From Loigolactobacillus iwatensis (GTDB lineage: Bacteria > Bacillota > Bacilli > Lactobacillales > Lactobacillaceae), in the NCBI RefSeq assembly GCF_003950295.1, contig NZ_RHNP01000013.1:1-60112 (forward strand): a stretch of 60,112 nucleotides of DNA, written 5' to 3'. Under the pieces are notes generated by a model, which saw only the letters and a list, made by a program, of their open reading frames with translations, ran no database searches and was not told the DNA's origin. Both the position numbers and the translations under genes were made by a program. Below, one piece after another: positions 44,517 to 53,512 of the stretch. The first letter of the stretch is position 1. Every line of letters begins with the position of its first letter.

Positions 44517-45008
44517 ACGGAGTGTGCTAAAAGTCGGTTTTGGGTTTACTGCGTAACGTAGGCTAATCTAATAACCGCACTGTGGTTATTAGATTAGCTG
44601 TAGTCGTGTTTGAAAAAGCAGATTCCTGCGGTTGCCATGTTTCAACTTGGCGATTTTCGCCGTAGTTGAATGGACAACGGATGAAGTATCAAGATTATTA
44701 GCGTACTTGACTAATAATCCTCAATTGCGGAATAGTAGCTACAACAGCCAAATCACCTTTTTCAAAGGTAATTCGTCTGTTTAGGCTAACCCTCAGAGCC
44801 ATGTTTCTTGCGGCACGAACTTTGCCACAAGAATGGCCATCGTTCGTAGCATCAAGATTATTAGCGGTCTAGGCTAATAATCCCCAATTGTGAAGTAGAA
44901 TCTAACCGCTTTTTCAAACACTTCCGTTAGGCACGTGAACCCAGACTTTTAGCACACGTTCTAGAGTAATATTCGAAAAAAATAAAAAGCTAGGACTTTT
45001 GTCCCGGC
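44517..45008. repeat. Family R copy 6, interrupted by a foldback element
   Basis: Reverse orientation relative to copy 5. The left part (44517-44603) runs from AAAAGTCGGTTTTGGGTTTA to TTAGATTAGCTGTAG. The right part (44927-45008) runs from TTAGGCACGTGAACCCAGAC to ACTTTTGTCCCGGCC. Joined together they match copy 5 across GCTGTAG/TTAGGCACG. About 323 bases are inserted between the two parts. Confidence 0.8.
44606..44921. repeat. Composite foldback element (family P) inserted in family R
   Basis: Begins GTGTTTGAAAAAGC and ends GCTTTTTCAAACAC, a perfect 14-base inverted pair. The 316-bp interior is composite. Two stem-loop modules start GCCATGTTTC and end GAATGG (44634-44674 and 44801-44832), and two copies of ATCAAGATTATTAGCG...CTAATAATCC..CAATTG (about 44690 and 44850) also lie inside. 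No ORF is present. Confidence 0.75.
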
Positions 45009-45037
45009 CGCTACTTTCATTGGATGGGGGAAAGCCT

Positions 45038-45631
45038 ATGAGTACAGCGACGTCACGCCGTTTAATTAATTTGATTTCACTTGCCGGTCTTGGAATTTCC
45101 ATTTGGTTTACAATTTATTGTTTTCAATTAGGCGTTTTCAAGAATACTTCTGCCTTACAGGGCCTAGTTGAACAAGCTAAGTTTTTTGGTCCACTGCTTT
45201 TTATTGTTCTCCAAATTGTCCAAGTTGTGATTCCTATCATTCCAGGTGGAATCAGTTTGGCGGCTGGTGTCCTGATCTTTGGGCCAGTTGAAGGATTTGT
45301 CTACAACTACATTGGCATTGTTCTCGGTTCAATCATTGCCTTTCTTTTAGGACGTCGTTTTGGCAAACCACTTGTCCATCATTTAATCAGCGATAAAATT
45401 TACAACAAATATATTGGTTGGCTTGATAATCAAAATCGCTTTACTAAGCTATTCGCCATTGCCATTTTCTTACCAGTAGCACCAGATGACGTTTTGTGTT
45501 TACTAGCCGGCCTGACAAAAATGTCACTTAAAACCTTTAGCTTAATTATTATCTTAGGTAAACCGGCCACCATTCTCGCCTATAGCTACGTGTTAGTTTA
45601 CGGTGGCACCTTATTGAGCCACTTTATTTAG
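45038..45631 (+). CDS. TVP38/TMEM64-family (VTT) membrane protein
   Basis: A 197-residue polytopic membrane protein, distantly related to DedA. It has ILQIVQVVIPIIPGGISLAAG and LGRRFGKPLVHHLI, then IAIFLPVAPDDVLCLLAGLTKMS, the VTT-domain landmarks. The ATG at 45038 follows GGGGGAAAG; the open frame starts earlier inside the repeat. Likely a lipid-scramblase-like membrane homeostasis protein by family. Monocistronic. Confidence 0.88.
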   Translation: MSTATSRRLINLISLAGLGISIWFTIYCFQLGVFKNTSALQGLVEQAKFFGPLLFIVLQIVQVVIPIIPGGISLAAGVLIFGPVEGFVYNYIGIVLGSIIAFLLGRRFGKPLVHHLISDKIYNKYIGWLDNQNRFTKLFAIAIFLPVAPDDVLCLLAGLTKMSLKTFSLIIILGKPATILAYSYVLVYGGTLLSHFI

Positions 45632-45702
45632 AACTAGTAATTTTCATACACGTTTACACTAACTTAGTCAGGTAAATACTTTCTATTCAATCTAATCCAA
45701 AT

Positions 45703-45756
45703 AAAAAAGATAATTGTTTAAGCCCTTCAAAATGGGCCTGAGCAATTATCTTTTTT
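45703..45756. terminator. Bidirectional terminator between the VTT gene and the trp operon
   Basis: AAAAAAGATAATTG and its complement, with an inner GCCC/GGGC stem and A/T runs on both sides. It ends the trpDCFBA transcript and the convergent VTT gene. Confidence 0.9.
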
Positions 45757-45764
45757 AGGTTACG

Positions 45765-46550
45765 CTATTCAGCACTTAAAACTGGTAGGGCTGCTTTCAT
45801 TTCCTGAGCGTACTTTTTTAAGGCTGGCGCCGCGTTTGTACCGTGTTGGGCCACAAGTTTTACGATCGCGCTGCCAACGATCACGCCGTCGGCAATTGCG
45901 CCAAGTTCGCTTGCCTGCTCTGGCGTATGAACGCCAAAACCAATTGCGGTTGGTGTGTCAGTATATTGTCGAATTTGCTGAATCAGTTGATGTAAATCCG
46001 TTTTGATTGTATTTCGCGTTCCAGTGACACCCATTGATGAAACGACGTAAATAAAACCAGTAGCGTGTTTCACAATTTTTTCAATTCGGTGCCCTGAAGT
46101 TGGTGTTACTAGCGGAATTAAGTCAACAGCATACTTGGCCGCAATTGGTGCCAGATCATCCTTTTCTTCGTAAGGCATATCGGGAATGATTAGGCCAGAC
46201 ACCCCTAATTTTTGACAACGAGCGCAAAATTTATCGTAGCCGTATTTAAAGACAATATTTAAGTACGTTAAAAAGACTAACGGCACAGCTGTTTCCTTGC
46301 GAATTGCCGCGACAATTTCGAAAATCTTATCCGGGGTTACGCCAACTTTAAAAGCACGCAAATCGGCCTCTTGGATAACCGGGCCATCTGCTACTGGATC
46401 AGAAAAAGGAATACCTAATTCAACTAAATCGGCACCGCCCTCTGCTAAAGCAACCACATTTTTCACCGTGCTGTCTGCGTCTGGATCATCGGCAACAACA
46501 AAACCGATAAACGCTTTTTTATTTTGAAAAACTTTCGCTAGTTCACTCAT
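45765..46550 (-). CDS. trpA: Tryptophan synthase alpha subunit
   Basis: Cleaves indole-glycerol phosphate to indole and glyceraldehyde 3-phosphate, and channels indole to TrpB; 261 residues from the ATG at 46550. Catalytic Glu is in [15 protein letters not shown], where the Asp is also seen, and the phosphate loop is [10 protein letters not shown]...[16 protein letters not shown] lies nine bases upstream. The start overlaps the trpB stop by eight bases. Last gene of the operon. Confidence 0.96.
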   Translation of the reverse strand: MSELAKVFQNKKAFIGFVVADDPDADSTVKNVVALAEGGADLVELGIPFSDPVADGPVIQEADLRAFKVGVTPDKIFEIVAAIRKETAVPLVFLTYLNIVFKYGYDKFCARCQKLGVSGLIIPDMPYEEKDDLAPIAAKYAVDLIPLVTPTSGHRIEKIVKHATGFIYVVSSMGVTGTRNTIKTDLHQLIQQIRQYTDTPTAIGFGVHTPEQASELGAIADGVIVGSAIVKLVAQHGTNAAPALKKYAQEMKAALPVLSAE

Positions 46551-47739
46551 TAATATCAACTCCCCGGTATTTTGCGATTGAGGCAACATCTTTGTCCCCG
46601 CGTCCAGATAAAGTACAAATGATTACTTGGTCTTTACGCATTTTTGGTGCCATTTTTTCAACGTATGCAACTGCATGAGAACTTTCAATCGCCGCAATGA
46701 TACCTTCCGTTTTAGCAATGTATTCAAACGCATCAACGGCCTCATCATCAGTGATACCGACGTACTGGGCCCGACCACTTGCATTTAAAGCAGCATGTTC
46801 TGGTCCAACACCTGGATAATCAAGCCCAGCAGAAATGGAATAGACTTTATCAATTTGGCCAAACTTATCTTGTAGGAATACAGATTTCATACCGTGAAAA
46901 ATACCTGTGGAACCTCTCTCTAGCGTCGCTGCCGTTTGATCGGTATCAACACCACGGCCGGCTGCTTCACAACCAATGAGCTGCACGCTAGGATCGTTAA
47001 TAAATTCCGCGAAGCTTCCAATGGCGTTACTACCGCCACCAACACAAGCAACAATCGCATCTGGCAGCTTACCGGTTTCCTTTAAAATTTGTGCTCGTGC
47101 CTCACGACTGATAACACTTTGAAAATCACGGACCATCTCGGGAAACGGATGGGGTCCAACAGCCGAGCCAATGACGTAAAAAGTATCATCTACCCGACTA
47201 GCCCATTCCTGCATCGCCGCGTTAATTGCGTCCTTTAAGACCATTGAACCGCTCGTCACCGAATGAACTTTAGCACCTAATAACTCCATTCGGTAAACGT
47301 TTAATTTTTGCCGGTCAGTATCCATTTTACCCATGTAAATTTCACAGGACATACCGAACAAGGCTGCAATTGTAGCCGTAGCAACACCGTGTTGACCGGC
47401 GCCAGTTTCGGCGATTAAACGTGTTTTCCCCAAACGCTTGGCCAACAATGCTTGGCCGATAACATTATTAATTTTATGGGCCCCAGTGTGATTTAAATCC
47501 TCACGCTTAAAGTAGATTTGTGCACCCCCTAAATCATCACTCATTCGCTTTGCGTGGTACAACAGTGATGGTCGATTAGCGTAGTTATTTAGTAGGTCAG
47601 TTAGCTCTTTTTGAAATTCAGGATCATTCTTTGCTTCATTGTAGGTCGTTTCAATTCGCTCTAATTCAGTCATTAGCGTTTCTGGAATATATTGACCACC
47701 ATAAATGCCGTAACGTCCTTTTTTTTGTTTTTCAATCAT
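46543..47739 (-). CDS. trpB: Tryptophan synthase beta subunit
   Basis: PLP enzyme that condenses indole with serine to tryptophan; 398 residues. The PLP Lys is in [11 protein letters not shown] (about residue 86), with [10 protein letters not shown] for phosphate binding and [11 protein letters not shown] near the C-terminus. Seventeen bases separate it from the trpF stop. Confidence 0.97.
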   Translation of the reverse strand: MIEKQKKGRYGIYGGQYIPETLMTELERIETTYNEAKNDPEFQKELTDLLNNYANRPSLLYHAKRMSDDLGGAQIYFKREDLNHTGAHKINNVIGQALLAKRLGKTRLIAETGAGQHGVATATIAALFGMSCEIYMGKMDTDRQKLNVYRMELLGAKVHSVTSGSMVLKDAINAAMQEWASRVDDTFYVIGSAVGPHPFPEMVRDFQSVISREARAQILKETGKLPDAIVACVGGGSNAIGSFAEFINDPSVQLIGCEAAGRGVDTDQTAATLERGSTGIFHGMKSVFLQDKFGQIDKVYSISAGLDYPGVGPEHAALNASGRAQYVGITDDEAVDAFEYIAKTEGIIAAIESSHAVAYVEKMAPKMRKDQVIICTLSGRGDKDVASIAKYRGVDINE

Positions 47740-47756
47740 TTTTTCGTTCCCCTTTA

Positions 47757-48344
47757 TTAATGGTTTCCGTGGACTAATTGAACCATTTGCCGCATTTTAA
47801 CCGGATCTTTAACGTTTGCTGTTTCAATCCCACTAGAGACATCAATCACAGCTGGCGCAACTGTCGTGATTGCTTGTTTCACATTGGCCAGTGTAATGCC
47901 GCCAGCTAAAAAGATTGGTTGCTTAACGTTTGCCGGTATTTTCTGCCAGGCAAACGTTTTGCCAGCACCTTTACCACCATCAAACATTACAGCATCGGCC
48001 CTAGTTGATTGATAGGTTTGTTGTTGTAGATTAACAACCTGAATCACCTTTGCGCCAGCTTGCTGCAAAGTTTGAACGGTCGTCTCATCTTCTTGCCCGT
48101 GCAATTGGATAATTGTAATTGCTCCACTTTGGTAGGCCGCCAACATAGTTGCAATTGGCGCGTTAACAAACACCCCAACACTTTTAATCTGTGCCGCTAA
48201 TTGTTGCCGGAACTTCAGCGCAGTCGCTAAATTAATTTGCCGGTGACTTTTAGCAAAGACGAACCCGGCATAATCTGGTTGGACCGCGTTTGCCGCACTA
48301 ATATCCTGCGGTCGAAATAATCCACATAACTTAACCTTGGTCAT
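47757..48344 (-). CDS. trpF: Phosphoribosylanthranilate isomerase
   Basis: Amadori rearrangement of phosphoribosylanthranilate; 195-residue TIM barrel. Catalytic Cys is in [11 protein letters not shown] (residue 7) and Asp in [25 protein letters not shown] and DVSSGIE are the phosphate site. The start overlaps the trpC stop by four bases (ATGA). Confidence 0.95.
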   Translation of the reverse strand: MTKVKLCGLFRPQDISAANAVQPDYAGFVFAKSHRQINLATALKFRQQLAAQIKSVGVFVNAPIATMLAAYQSGAITIIQLHGQEDETTVQTLQQAGAKVIQVVNLQQQTYQSTRADAVMFDGGKGAGKTFAWQKIPANVKQPIFLAGGITLANVKQAITTVAPAVIDVSSGIETANVKDPVKMRQMVQLVHGNH

Positions 48345-49129
48345 GCCAGCACCTGGCCTTTTAATTGGGCCAACATTTGTACCTTATTCGTTGCCCGCAT
48401 CATGGTCTCACCAATTAAAACGCCGTTAATACCGTCTTGGCGCAGGCGGTCAACATCGGCGGCAGTCTTAACGCCGCTTTCCGAAATAAAGGCAATTTGA
48501 CTTGGCACTAAACGCCGTAAACGTAAACTCGTTTGTAAATCTACCGTAAAGTCCTTTAAATTACGATTATTTACGCCGATGATCCGTGCACCGGCTGTTA
48601 GGGCTTGTTGTACTTCTTGTTCATCATGAGCCTCAACAATCGCTGAAAGCCCTAAACTCGTTGCCAATTCTAAATAGTTTTTTAACTGCTCTGGGCTTAA
48701 AATCGCACAAATCAACAAGATGACTTGAGCACCATTAGCCTTTGCTTGATAGATCATGTAAGAATCAATCGTAAAATCTTTGCGCAAAACTGGCACTGGC
48801 ACCTGAGCGGCAACTTCCTTTAAATACTTCAACTGACCTTTAAAATAAGTGGGCTCAGTTAAAACTGAAATTGCTTCAACTCCGGCGGCTACATAGTCTT
48901 GAGCAATTTGCAGATAAGGAAAATCGGCAGCAATTTCGCCCTTTGAAGGGGAAGCCTTTTTGATTTCGCAAATAAAATGTAAACCAGGTTGGTGCAACAT
49001 TTTCTCAAAAGGGAAGTTAGTTGTTTTAGGTATTTTTGCAACCTGTTGTTGTAATTTCGCCAATGGTAAATGTTGTTTATCCCTTGTAACTCGCACCTTA
49101 GTGACTTTAACTAAATCATCTAAAATCAT
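48341..49129 (-). CDS. trpC: Indole-3-glycerol phosphate synthase
   Basis: Ring closure to indole-glycerol phosphate; 262 residues. It has [15 protein letters not shown] with the catalytic Lys, [21 protein letters not shown] and [13 protein letters not shown]. The start overlaps the trpD stop by four bases. Confidence 0.96.
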   Translation of the reverse strand: MILDDLVKVTKVRVTRDKQHLPLAKLQQQVAKIPKTTNFPFEKMLHQPGLHFICEIKKASPSKGEIAADFPYLQIAQDYVAAGVEAISVLTEPTYFKGQLKYLKEVAAQVPVPVLRKDFTIDSYMIYQAKANGAQVILLICAILSPEQLKNYLELATSLGLSAIVEAHDEQEVQQALTAGARIIGVNNRNLKDFTVDLQTSLRLRRLVPSQIAFISESGVKTAADVDRLRQDGINGVLIGETMMRATNKVQMLAQLKGQVLA

Positions 49130-50145
49130 GCGGCCACCGCTTCCTGGCTAAGTTGAATAAAGGCAGCAAGTTTAGCTGCAGCCTTACCGGAATCAATGGT
49201 TTTGGCCGCTAAATCAATGGCCTGTTGAAGCGTTAACTCAGGATGCGCAATGTGCAATGCACAGCCAGCGTTCATTAAAACAACATCCCGTTGTGGTCCT
49301 TTTTTACCGGCTAAAATATCCCGCGTGATTTGGGCATTATCGGCTGGCGTACCCCCAACTAAATCGGCCGGTTGACAACGTTTCAAACCAAATTGTTCAG
49401 GAGTAATAGCGTAAGAACTAAATTCTCCTTGTTGCAATTCACAAACCTGTGTTGGCCCAGTTAACGAAACCTCATCCAATCCATCGGCACCGTGAACAAC
49501 CATTGCGTTCTTAACCCCAAGCTGTTGTAATACGTGAGCCATTGGTTCTAAGAGTGATTGATCATAAACACCTAAAAGCTGCATTGTTGCCCCTGCTGGA
49601 TTTGCTAGCGGCCCAAGGATGTTGAATAAAGTATGAATGCCCAAACTCTTACGTACTGGTGCAACGTATTTCATCGCCTGATGATATTCCTGAGCAAACA
49701 AGAAACAAATTCCAATTTTGTGTAAAATGGCTTCACTCGCTTCTGGGGTAACGTCGATTTTAACACCCAGTGCTTCTAGGACATCAGCGGCACCGCTACG
49801 ACTTGAAGCTGCCCGGTTACCGTGTTTAGCAACCGGAGTTCCAGCAGCCGCAATCACTAAAGCAGAAGTTGTTGAAATATTGAAAGAATTAGAATGATCA
49901 CCGCCAGTTCCGACAATTTCTAAAACAGGTTCTTGAGCATCAAATTGTAACGCATGGGCACGCATTGCACTGGCCGAGCCAGCAATCTCCGCGATCGTTT
50001 CGTGTTTCATTGCCAAAGCCGTTAAGAGACTAGCAATTTGGCTATCCACCGCTTTACCACTCATAATTTCATCAATCACTTGTTCTGCCTGTTCAAAGGT
50101 CAAATCCTGTTGGTCAGTTACTGTTTTAATCGCTTCTTTAATCAT
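49126..50145 (-). CDS. trpD: Anthranilate phosphoribosyltransferase
   Basis: Transfers phosphoribose from PRPP to anthranilate; 339 residues. It has the glycine-rich PRPP motif [16 protein letters not shown] (about residues 77-92), [21 protein letters not shown] and [23 protein letters not shown] precedes the ATG. First gene of the trpDCFBA unit. It follows a mini-ORF by 21 bases and lies behind its own Trp T-box. Confidence 0.96.
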   Translation of the reverse strand: MIKEAIKTVTDQQDLTFEQAEQVIDEIMSGKAVDSQIASLLTALAMKHETIAEIAGSASAMRAHALQFDAQEPVLEIVGTGGDHSNSFNISTTSALVIAAAGTPVAKHGNRAASSRSGAADVLEALGVKIDVTPEASEAILHKIGICFLFAQEYHQAMKYVAPVRKSLGIHTLFNILGPLANPAGATMQLLGVYDQSLLEPMAHVLQQLGVKNAMVVHGADGLDEVSLTGPTQVCELQQGEFSSYAITPEQFGLKRCQPADLVGGTPADNAQITRDILAGKKGPQRDVVLMNAGCALHIAHPELTLQQAIDLAAKTIDSGKAAAKLAAFIQLSQEAVAA

Positions 50146-50166
50146 GTTAATTCCTCCAATTTTGTT

Positions 50167-50241
50167 TTACGTCATTGTCATGTCTTGTTCATTAGTCGAT
50201 TCAATAATGCGTTGCCACCGTTTTCCGGGTAATTGTTGCAT
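50167..50241 (-). CDS. Leader mini-ORF (24 codons) before trpD
   Basis: A 24-residue open frame, MQQLPGKRWQRIIESTNEQD then MTMT. AAGGAG lies eight bases before the ATG, as good as for any gene here. It has one Trp codon (position 9). The first nine residues are identical to those of the mini-ORF before trpE. It may couple translation to trpD or influence the transcript, or it may simply be a remnant of the duplicated leader block. Confidence 0.5.
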   Translation of the reverse strand: MQQLPGKRWQRIIESTNEQDMTMT

Positions 50242-50264
50242 GGTTTTCACTCCTTAGTTAGATA

Positions 50265-50420
50265 GTGTTTGAAAAGGCGGTTAGATTCTGAGGATTACTA
50301 ACGATGTCGATCGGACTAAGGTGAACCGAAGTCCGAATCGCAGCCTAAACAGACGAATTACCTTTGAAAAAGGTGATTTGGCTGTTGTAGCTAACCGCAG
50401 GAAGCTGCTTTTTCAAACAC
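50265..50420 (-). repeat. Foldback element (family P), long copy before trpD
   Basis: Outer arms are GTGTTTGAAAAGGC and GCTTTTTCAAACAC; second arms are GGTTAGATTCTGAGGATTA and TAGCTAACCGCAGGAA. At 156 bp it is 45 bp longer than the related copy before trpE, with an extra interior containing its own inverted pairs (ATTACCTTT / AAAGGTGAT). It lies between the T-box terminator and the mini-ORF, so it is in the mRNA leader. Confidence 0.75.
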
Positions 50421-50477
50421 GTTTACGTCGAATCTCTTAAAAAAATCATTAAACTAGTTTCAAACTAATAATTCATT

Positions 50478-51160
50478 AAAAAAACACCGCGAAAAAAATC
50501 CGCCCATAACAATCTCTTGTTAAGGACGGATTTTTCCGCGGTGCCACCTTAATTCAGTCACGAAATTAGTCTATTCCAAAAAAAGATAAACTAACTAATC
50601 TCGTCACTACGCTTAGCAAGGGACAAACATCCCTCCGGCAACTGACGCGTGCCTGACGTCAAACTGTAGTAAGAGTGAGAAAAAAGCTGCTCAACTTCTG
50701 GAAGCTAGCTTTTTTCTCACGTTTCCATTCCGGTGAAACTGCTTCTACCTGGATTATGGAAACGTGAAATGCAAGACAGCTTCCTGCGGTTAGCTACATA
50801 AGTCGTCTCGGTCATTACATGACCAAGCCGCCTTATTAGGCTAATCCTCAGAAGCTAACCATCTTTCATTTCACTCTTTTCCATTCCGGTGAAACTGCCT
50901 CTACCTGGATGGTGGAAACGTGGCCCAAAAGACAGATTACTCCGAATAGCGACGTTCACCAAATCATCCGCTTCGCGAATAATTCGGCAAACTAGGCTAT
51001 TCTCCGTAATCTAACCGTCTTTTGGTCCACTCTTTTCGAGTTTGCCCTCGGTGGTCCATTTAATTGTCTGCGTTCGACTGCCATTCTCAGCACCGGCAAC
51101 TCTCTTTACGTGCACAACAATCTTGATCTCCACCTCATCGGTTTTTGAACGATATTTGAT
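50478..51160 (-). promoter_or_regulatory. T-box leader 2, tryptophan (UGG) specifier, before trpDCFBA
   Basis: On the minus strand: the stem I base GGTGG (complement at 51130-51134) pairs with CCACC (complement at 51050-51054); the specifier UGG (complement at 51056-51058) and an A lie just before it; stem III (ACGAGATTAGT / ACTAATTTCGT); the T-box AAGGTGGCACCGCGG (50536-50550); and a terminator pairing CACCGCGG..ATCCGTCC with GGGCGGAT...CGCGGTG plus T run (50478-50541). About 680 bases, more than twice the usual length, because a tandem foldback array sits between stem I and stem III. Confidence 0.93.
50675..51030 (-). repeat. Three foldback units in tandem inside T-box leader 2
   Basis: Units at 50675-50720 (46 bp, shortened), 50764-50874 (111 bp) and 50920-51030 (111 bp), joined by 43-45-bp linkers that are themselves hairpins (GTTTCCA...TGGAAAC). 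Outer arms differ between units but pair within each: GTGAGAAAAAAG/CTTTTTTCTCAC, GTGAAATG..AAGAC/GTCTT..CATTTCAC, GTGG.CCAAAAGAC/GTCTTTTGG.CCAC. The set is framed by AAGAGTG/CACTCTT. Confidence 0.85.
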
Positions 51161-51168
51161 TGACACTA

Positions 51169-51197
51169 ACATTAAAACTAACTGTGCAATTTGTCAA
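51169..51197 (-). promoter_or_regulatory. Promoter of the trpDCFBA T-box leader
   Basis: TTGACA on the minus strand (51192-51197), a 17-base spacer and a weak TAATGT (51169-51174). It corresponds in position to the trpEG promoter, but the -10 has diverged. It begins 34 bases past the trpG stop, so readthrough from trpEG is also possible. Confidence 0.55.
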
Positions 51198-51230
51198 CAT
51201 ATTTTTAAAAACTAATTTAATATTAATCTT

Positions 51231-51815
51231 TCAACTTTCACAAACGGCTAAAAAGTTTCTTACAATTTGGCGACCCACCGTTTCATCAGTCATGATTGAT
51301 TCGGGATGGAACTGAACACCATAAACTTGGTGTTCTTCATCGGCTAAGGCCATAATCTCACCCTTGGCCGTTTTTGCCGTAATCTGTAAGTTGGTTGGAA
51401 AATTTGCCTGCGCCGCAATTAACGAATGATAGCGCGCAGCCTGAAATTTAGTAGGACAAGCATTAAACAACGTACTTGCTTGTTGTACCATAATTTCTGA
51501 TGGCTTACCGTGCATCAATTGTGCCGCGGCGACAACCTGCCCACCATACGCGACACAAATGGCTTGGTGTCCGAGGCAAACACCAAATAATGGTATTTTA
51601 CCAGCAAACTTTTCAACAACTGCCAAGGTCACTCCAGCATCCTCTGGTCGGCCAGGCCCTGGAGAAAGAATAATACCGCTTGGGTTCAGGTCCGCAATCT
51701 GTGTTGTCGTCAGTTGATCATTTTTTACCACACGAACTTCTTCTTGGGTCATTTGACCAACAAGTTGGTACAAGTTATAAGTAAAACTATCGTAATTATC
51801 AATTATTAACAGCAT
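51231..51815 (-). CDS. trpG: Anthranilate synthase component II (glutamine amidotransferase)
   Basis: Class I glutamine amidotransferase, 194 residues, supplying ammonia to TrpE. The triad is Cys in LFGVCLGHQAI (about residue 80) with His and Glu in VQFHPESI near the C-terminus. ILSPGPGRPEDAG is the conserved turn. It overlaps trpE by 17 bases. The Trp T-box favours TrpG over the folate enzyme PabA. Confidence 0.95.
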   Translation of the reverse strand: MLLIIDNYDSFTYNLYQLVGQMTQEEVRVVKNDQLTTTQIADLNPSGIILSPGPGRPEDAGVTLAVVEKFAGKIPLFGVCLGHQAICVAYGGQVVAAAQLMHGKPSEIMVQQASTLFNACPTKFQAARYHSLIAAQANFPTNLQITAKTAKGEIMALADEEHQVYGVQFHPESIMTDETVGRQIVRNFLAVCES

Positions 51816-53271
51816 AATGCACCTCCTGTTTTGCGACTTGTTGCAAAGCCGTCACAACTGACCGTGCCTTATTGTTAAATTCTTGATATTCGTATTTGGC
51901 AATGCTATCAGCCACAATACCGGCGCCGGAATGGACAACTAGATTAGTTCCTTTTCGATAAGCCAAACGAATGCCAATACATAAGTCCAAGTCACCATCA
52001 AAATCCAAATAACCAAGACAACCACCGTACAAGCCACGCTTATTTTGTTCCAGTTCATTGATCAACTGCATGGCACGAACTTTAGGCGCTCCGGATAAGG
52101 TCCCTGCTGGCATCAAGGCATCGAGAATATCAATGCTAGATTGATCTGATCTGACCTCGCTTTCAATTGTTGAACCAAGGTGCATCACTTGGCTAAACCG
52201 TAATAATTGGCGACAGCTAGTAACCTTAACACTACCAAAACGACTAACCCGGCCTAAATCGTTTCGGCCTAAATCGATTAACATATTGTGCTCAGATAAT
52301 TCCTTTTCATTATGTTGCAGCTCCGCGGCCAGACGCTGATCTTCGGCCTCCGTTTTACCGCGACGCCGAGTGCCAGCCAACGGATAGGTCACTAATTGTG
52401 TTCCCTGTCGACTAATTAAAGTTTCTGGTGAGGCCCCTAATGCTTCAAAATCACCATCCTGAAAATAAAATTGATACGGCGATGGGCTTTGGTGAAATAA
52501 GGTTGGTGCTGCGGCAAATAAACTACCGGCCATATCCGCGTGCTGTGGATTAGATAGAATTAACTGAAAAATATCTCCCGCGACAATATGTTGTTTGGTT
52601 TGTTCAACTAAATTCGTAAAGGTTGGCAAATTAAACTGCAGTTGTAAGGCTGACTTTAGTTGTAAAGTTACCGGGACAAAACTCTGTTGTAACTGTAGAA
52701 TAGTTCGTTTTAATTTACCAAGTTGCACCTGTACCTGTTCAAATCGATTATTTAATTCATTTGTTGGTACAATCTGGCTTAACGTCACAATTTTAGTCCG
52801 TTGATTATAAGCAATAACTTGATCGGCCAATAACAGATCAACATCATCCAATTGATAAGGATCACTGACACTGGACGATAACGTTGGGTTAGCGTACTGA
52901 GCATAATCGTAGGCAAAGTAACCTACCAGTCCCCCTTGAAAAGGTGGTGAATCTGGTAATTTAGGCGTTCTAAACCTGTTCAATAATTCTTCTAGGTAAG
53001 GTTTAATTGCTGTCTTTTTAGTTGTTGTCTTTCCATTTTTGATTACCGTTAATTGCCCGTTGCGGTAATGGATTTTCATTTTAGGTTGATAGCCAATAAA
53101 GGTATAACCATCTAACTTCGGCTTTGGTGCACCCGTTAGTAAATAACTAGTATGTCCCTGTTGGCGCAAGTGGCTGACCAAATTAAGTGGGTTAAACTGC
53201 AATACTTTAAACTGCATCGTTACTGGAACTGCTGGATAATCAGCATAAATTGCTAAATCTTCTTTTTTCAT
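51799..53271 (-). CDS. trpE: Anthranilate synthase component I
   Basis: Chorismate to anthranilate; 490 residues from the ATG at 53271 (GTGAGG nine bases upstream). It contains PLAGTRRRGKTEAEDQ, ELSEHNMLIDLGRNDLGR and LMPAGTLSGAPKVRAM, and the C-terminal GAGIVADS. The N-terminal feedback region is LTGAPKPKLDGYTFIG. An upstream in-frame ATG at 53325 lacks a ribosome binding site and overlaps the mini-ORF. First enzyme gene of trpEG, behind T-box 1. Confidence 0.95.
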   Translation of the reverse strand: MKKEDLAIYADYPAVPVTMQFKVLQFNPLNLVSHLRQQGHTSYLLTGAPKPKLDGYTFIGYQPKMKIHYRNGQLTVIKNGKTTTKKTAIKPYLEELLNRFRTPKLPDSPPFQGGLVGYFAYDYAQYANPTLSSSVSDPYQLDDVDLLLADQVIAYNQRTKIVTLSQIVPTNELNNRFEQVQVQLGKLKRTILQLQQSFVPVTLQLKSALQLQFNLPTFTNLVEQTKQHIVAGDIFQLILSNPQHADMAGSLFAAAPTLFHQSPSPYQFYFQDGDFEALGASPETLISRQGTQLVTYPLAGTRRRGKTEAEDQRLAAELQHNEKELSEHNMLIDLGRNDLGRVSRFGSVKVTSCRQLLRFSQVMHLGSTIESEVRSDQSSIDILDALMPAGTLSGAPKVRAMQLINELEQNKRGLYGGCLGYLDFDGDLDLCIGIRLAYRKGTNLVVHSGAGIVADSIAKYEYQEFNNKARSVVTALQQVAKQEVHYAVNN

Positions 53272-53297
53272 TTTTAATCGCCTCACAATTGATTTTT

Positions 53298-53348
53298 CTA
53301 AGTTGCCATCAATTGTAAACGCCATCGTTTTCCAGGTAATTGCTGCAT
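53298..53348 (-). CDS. Leader mini-ORF (16 codons) before trpE
   Basis: Encodes MQQLPGKRWRLQLMAT. AAGGAG lies eight bases before the ATG. The first nine residues match the trpD leader mini-ORF exactly, with synonymous changes (TTACCT / TTACCC, CGA / CGG). It ends 26 bases before trpE. Possible translational coupling or leader-peptide function; not demonstrated. Confidence 0.5.
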   Translation of the reverse strand: MQQLPGKRWRLQLMAT

Positions 53349-53371
53349 AGTTTTCACTCCTTAGTTAGATA

Positions 53372-53482
53372 GTGTTTGAAAAGGCGGTTAGATTCTGAGG
53401 ATTAGCCTAGATTGCCGAATTATTCGCGTAGCGGATGATTTGGTGATCGTAGCTAACCGCAGGAATCTGCCTTTTCAAACAC
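53372..53482 (-). repeat. Foldback element (family P), 111-bp copy before trpE
   Basis: Exactly 111 bp between GTGTTTGAAAAGGC and GCCTTTTCAAACAC, which pair perfectly. Second arms are GGTTAGATTCTGAGGATTA and TAGCTAACCGCAGGAATC. It lies between the T-box terminator and the mini-ORF, as in the trpD leader. Confidence 0.85.
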
Positions 53483-53512
53483 GTTTAAGCTGAATCTCTT
53501 GAAAACTTAATT

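Noticed and set aside
50265-51030. A CRISPR array or IS element in the trp leaders
   Set aside because: Units are palindromic with hairpin linkers rather than short direct repeats with unique spacers, no cas genes are present and no transposase frame exists.
51231-53271. trpEG as pabAB (folate synthesis)
   Set aside because: The UGG-specifier T-box and the adjacent trpDCFBA operon make a tryptophan role far more likely.
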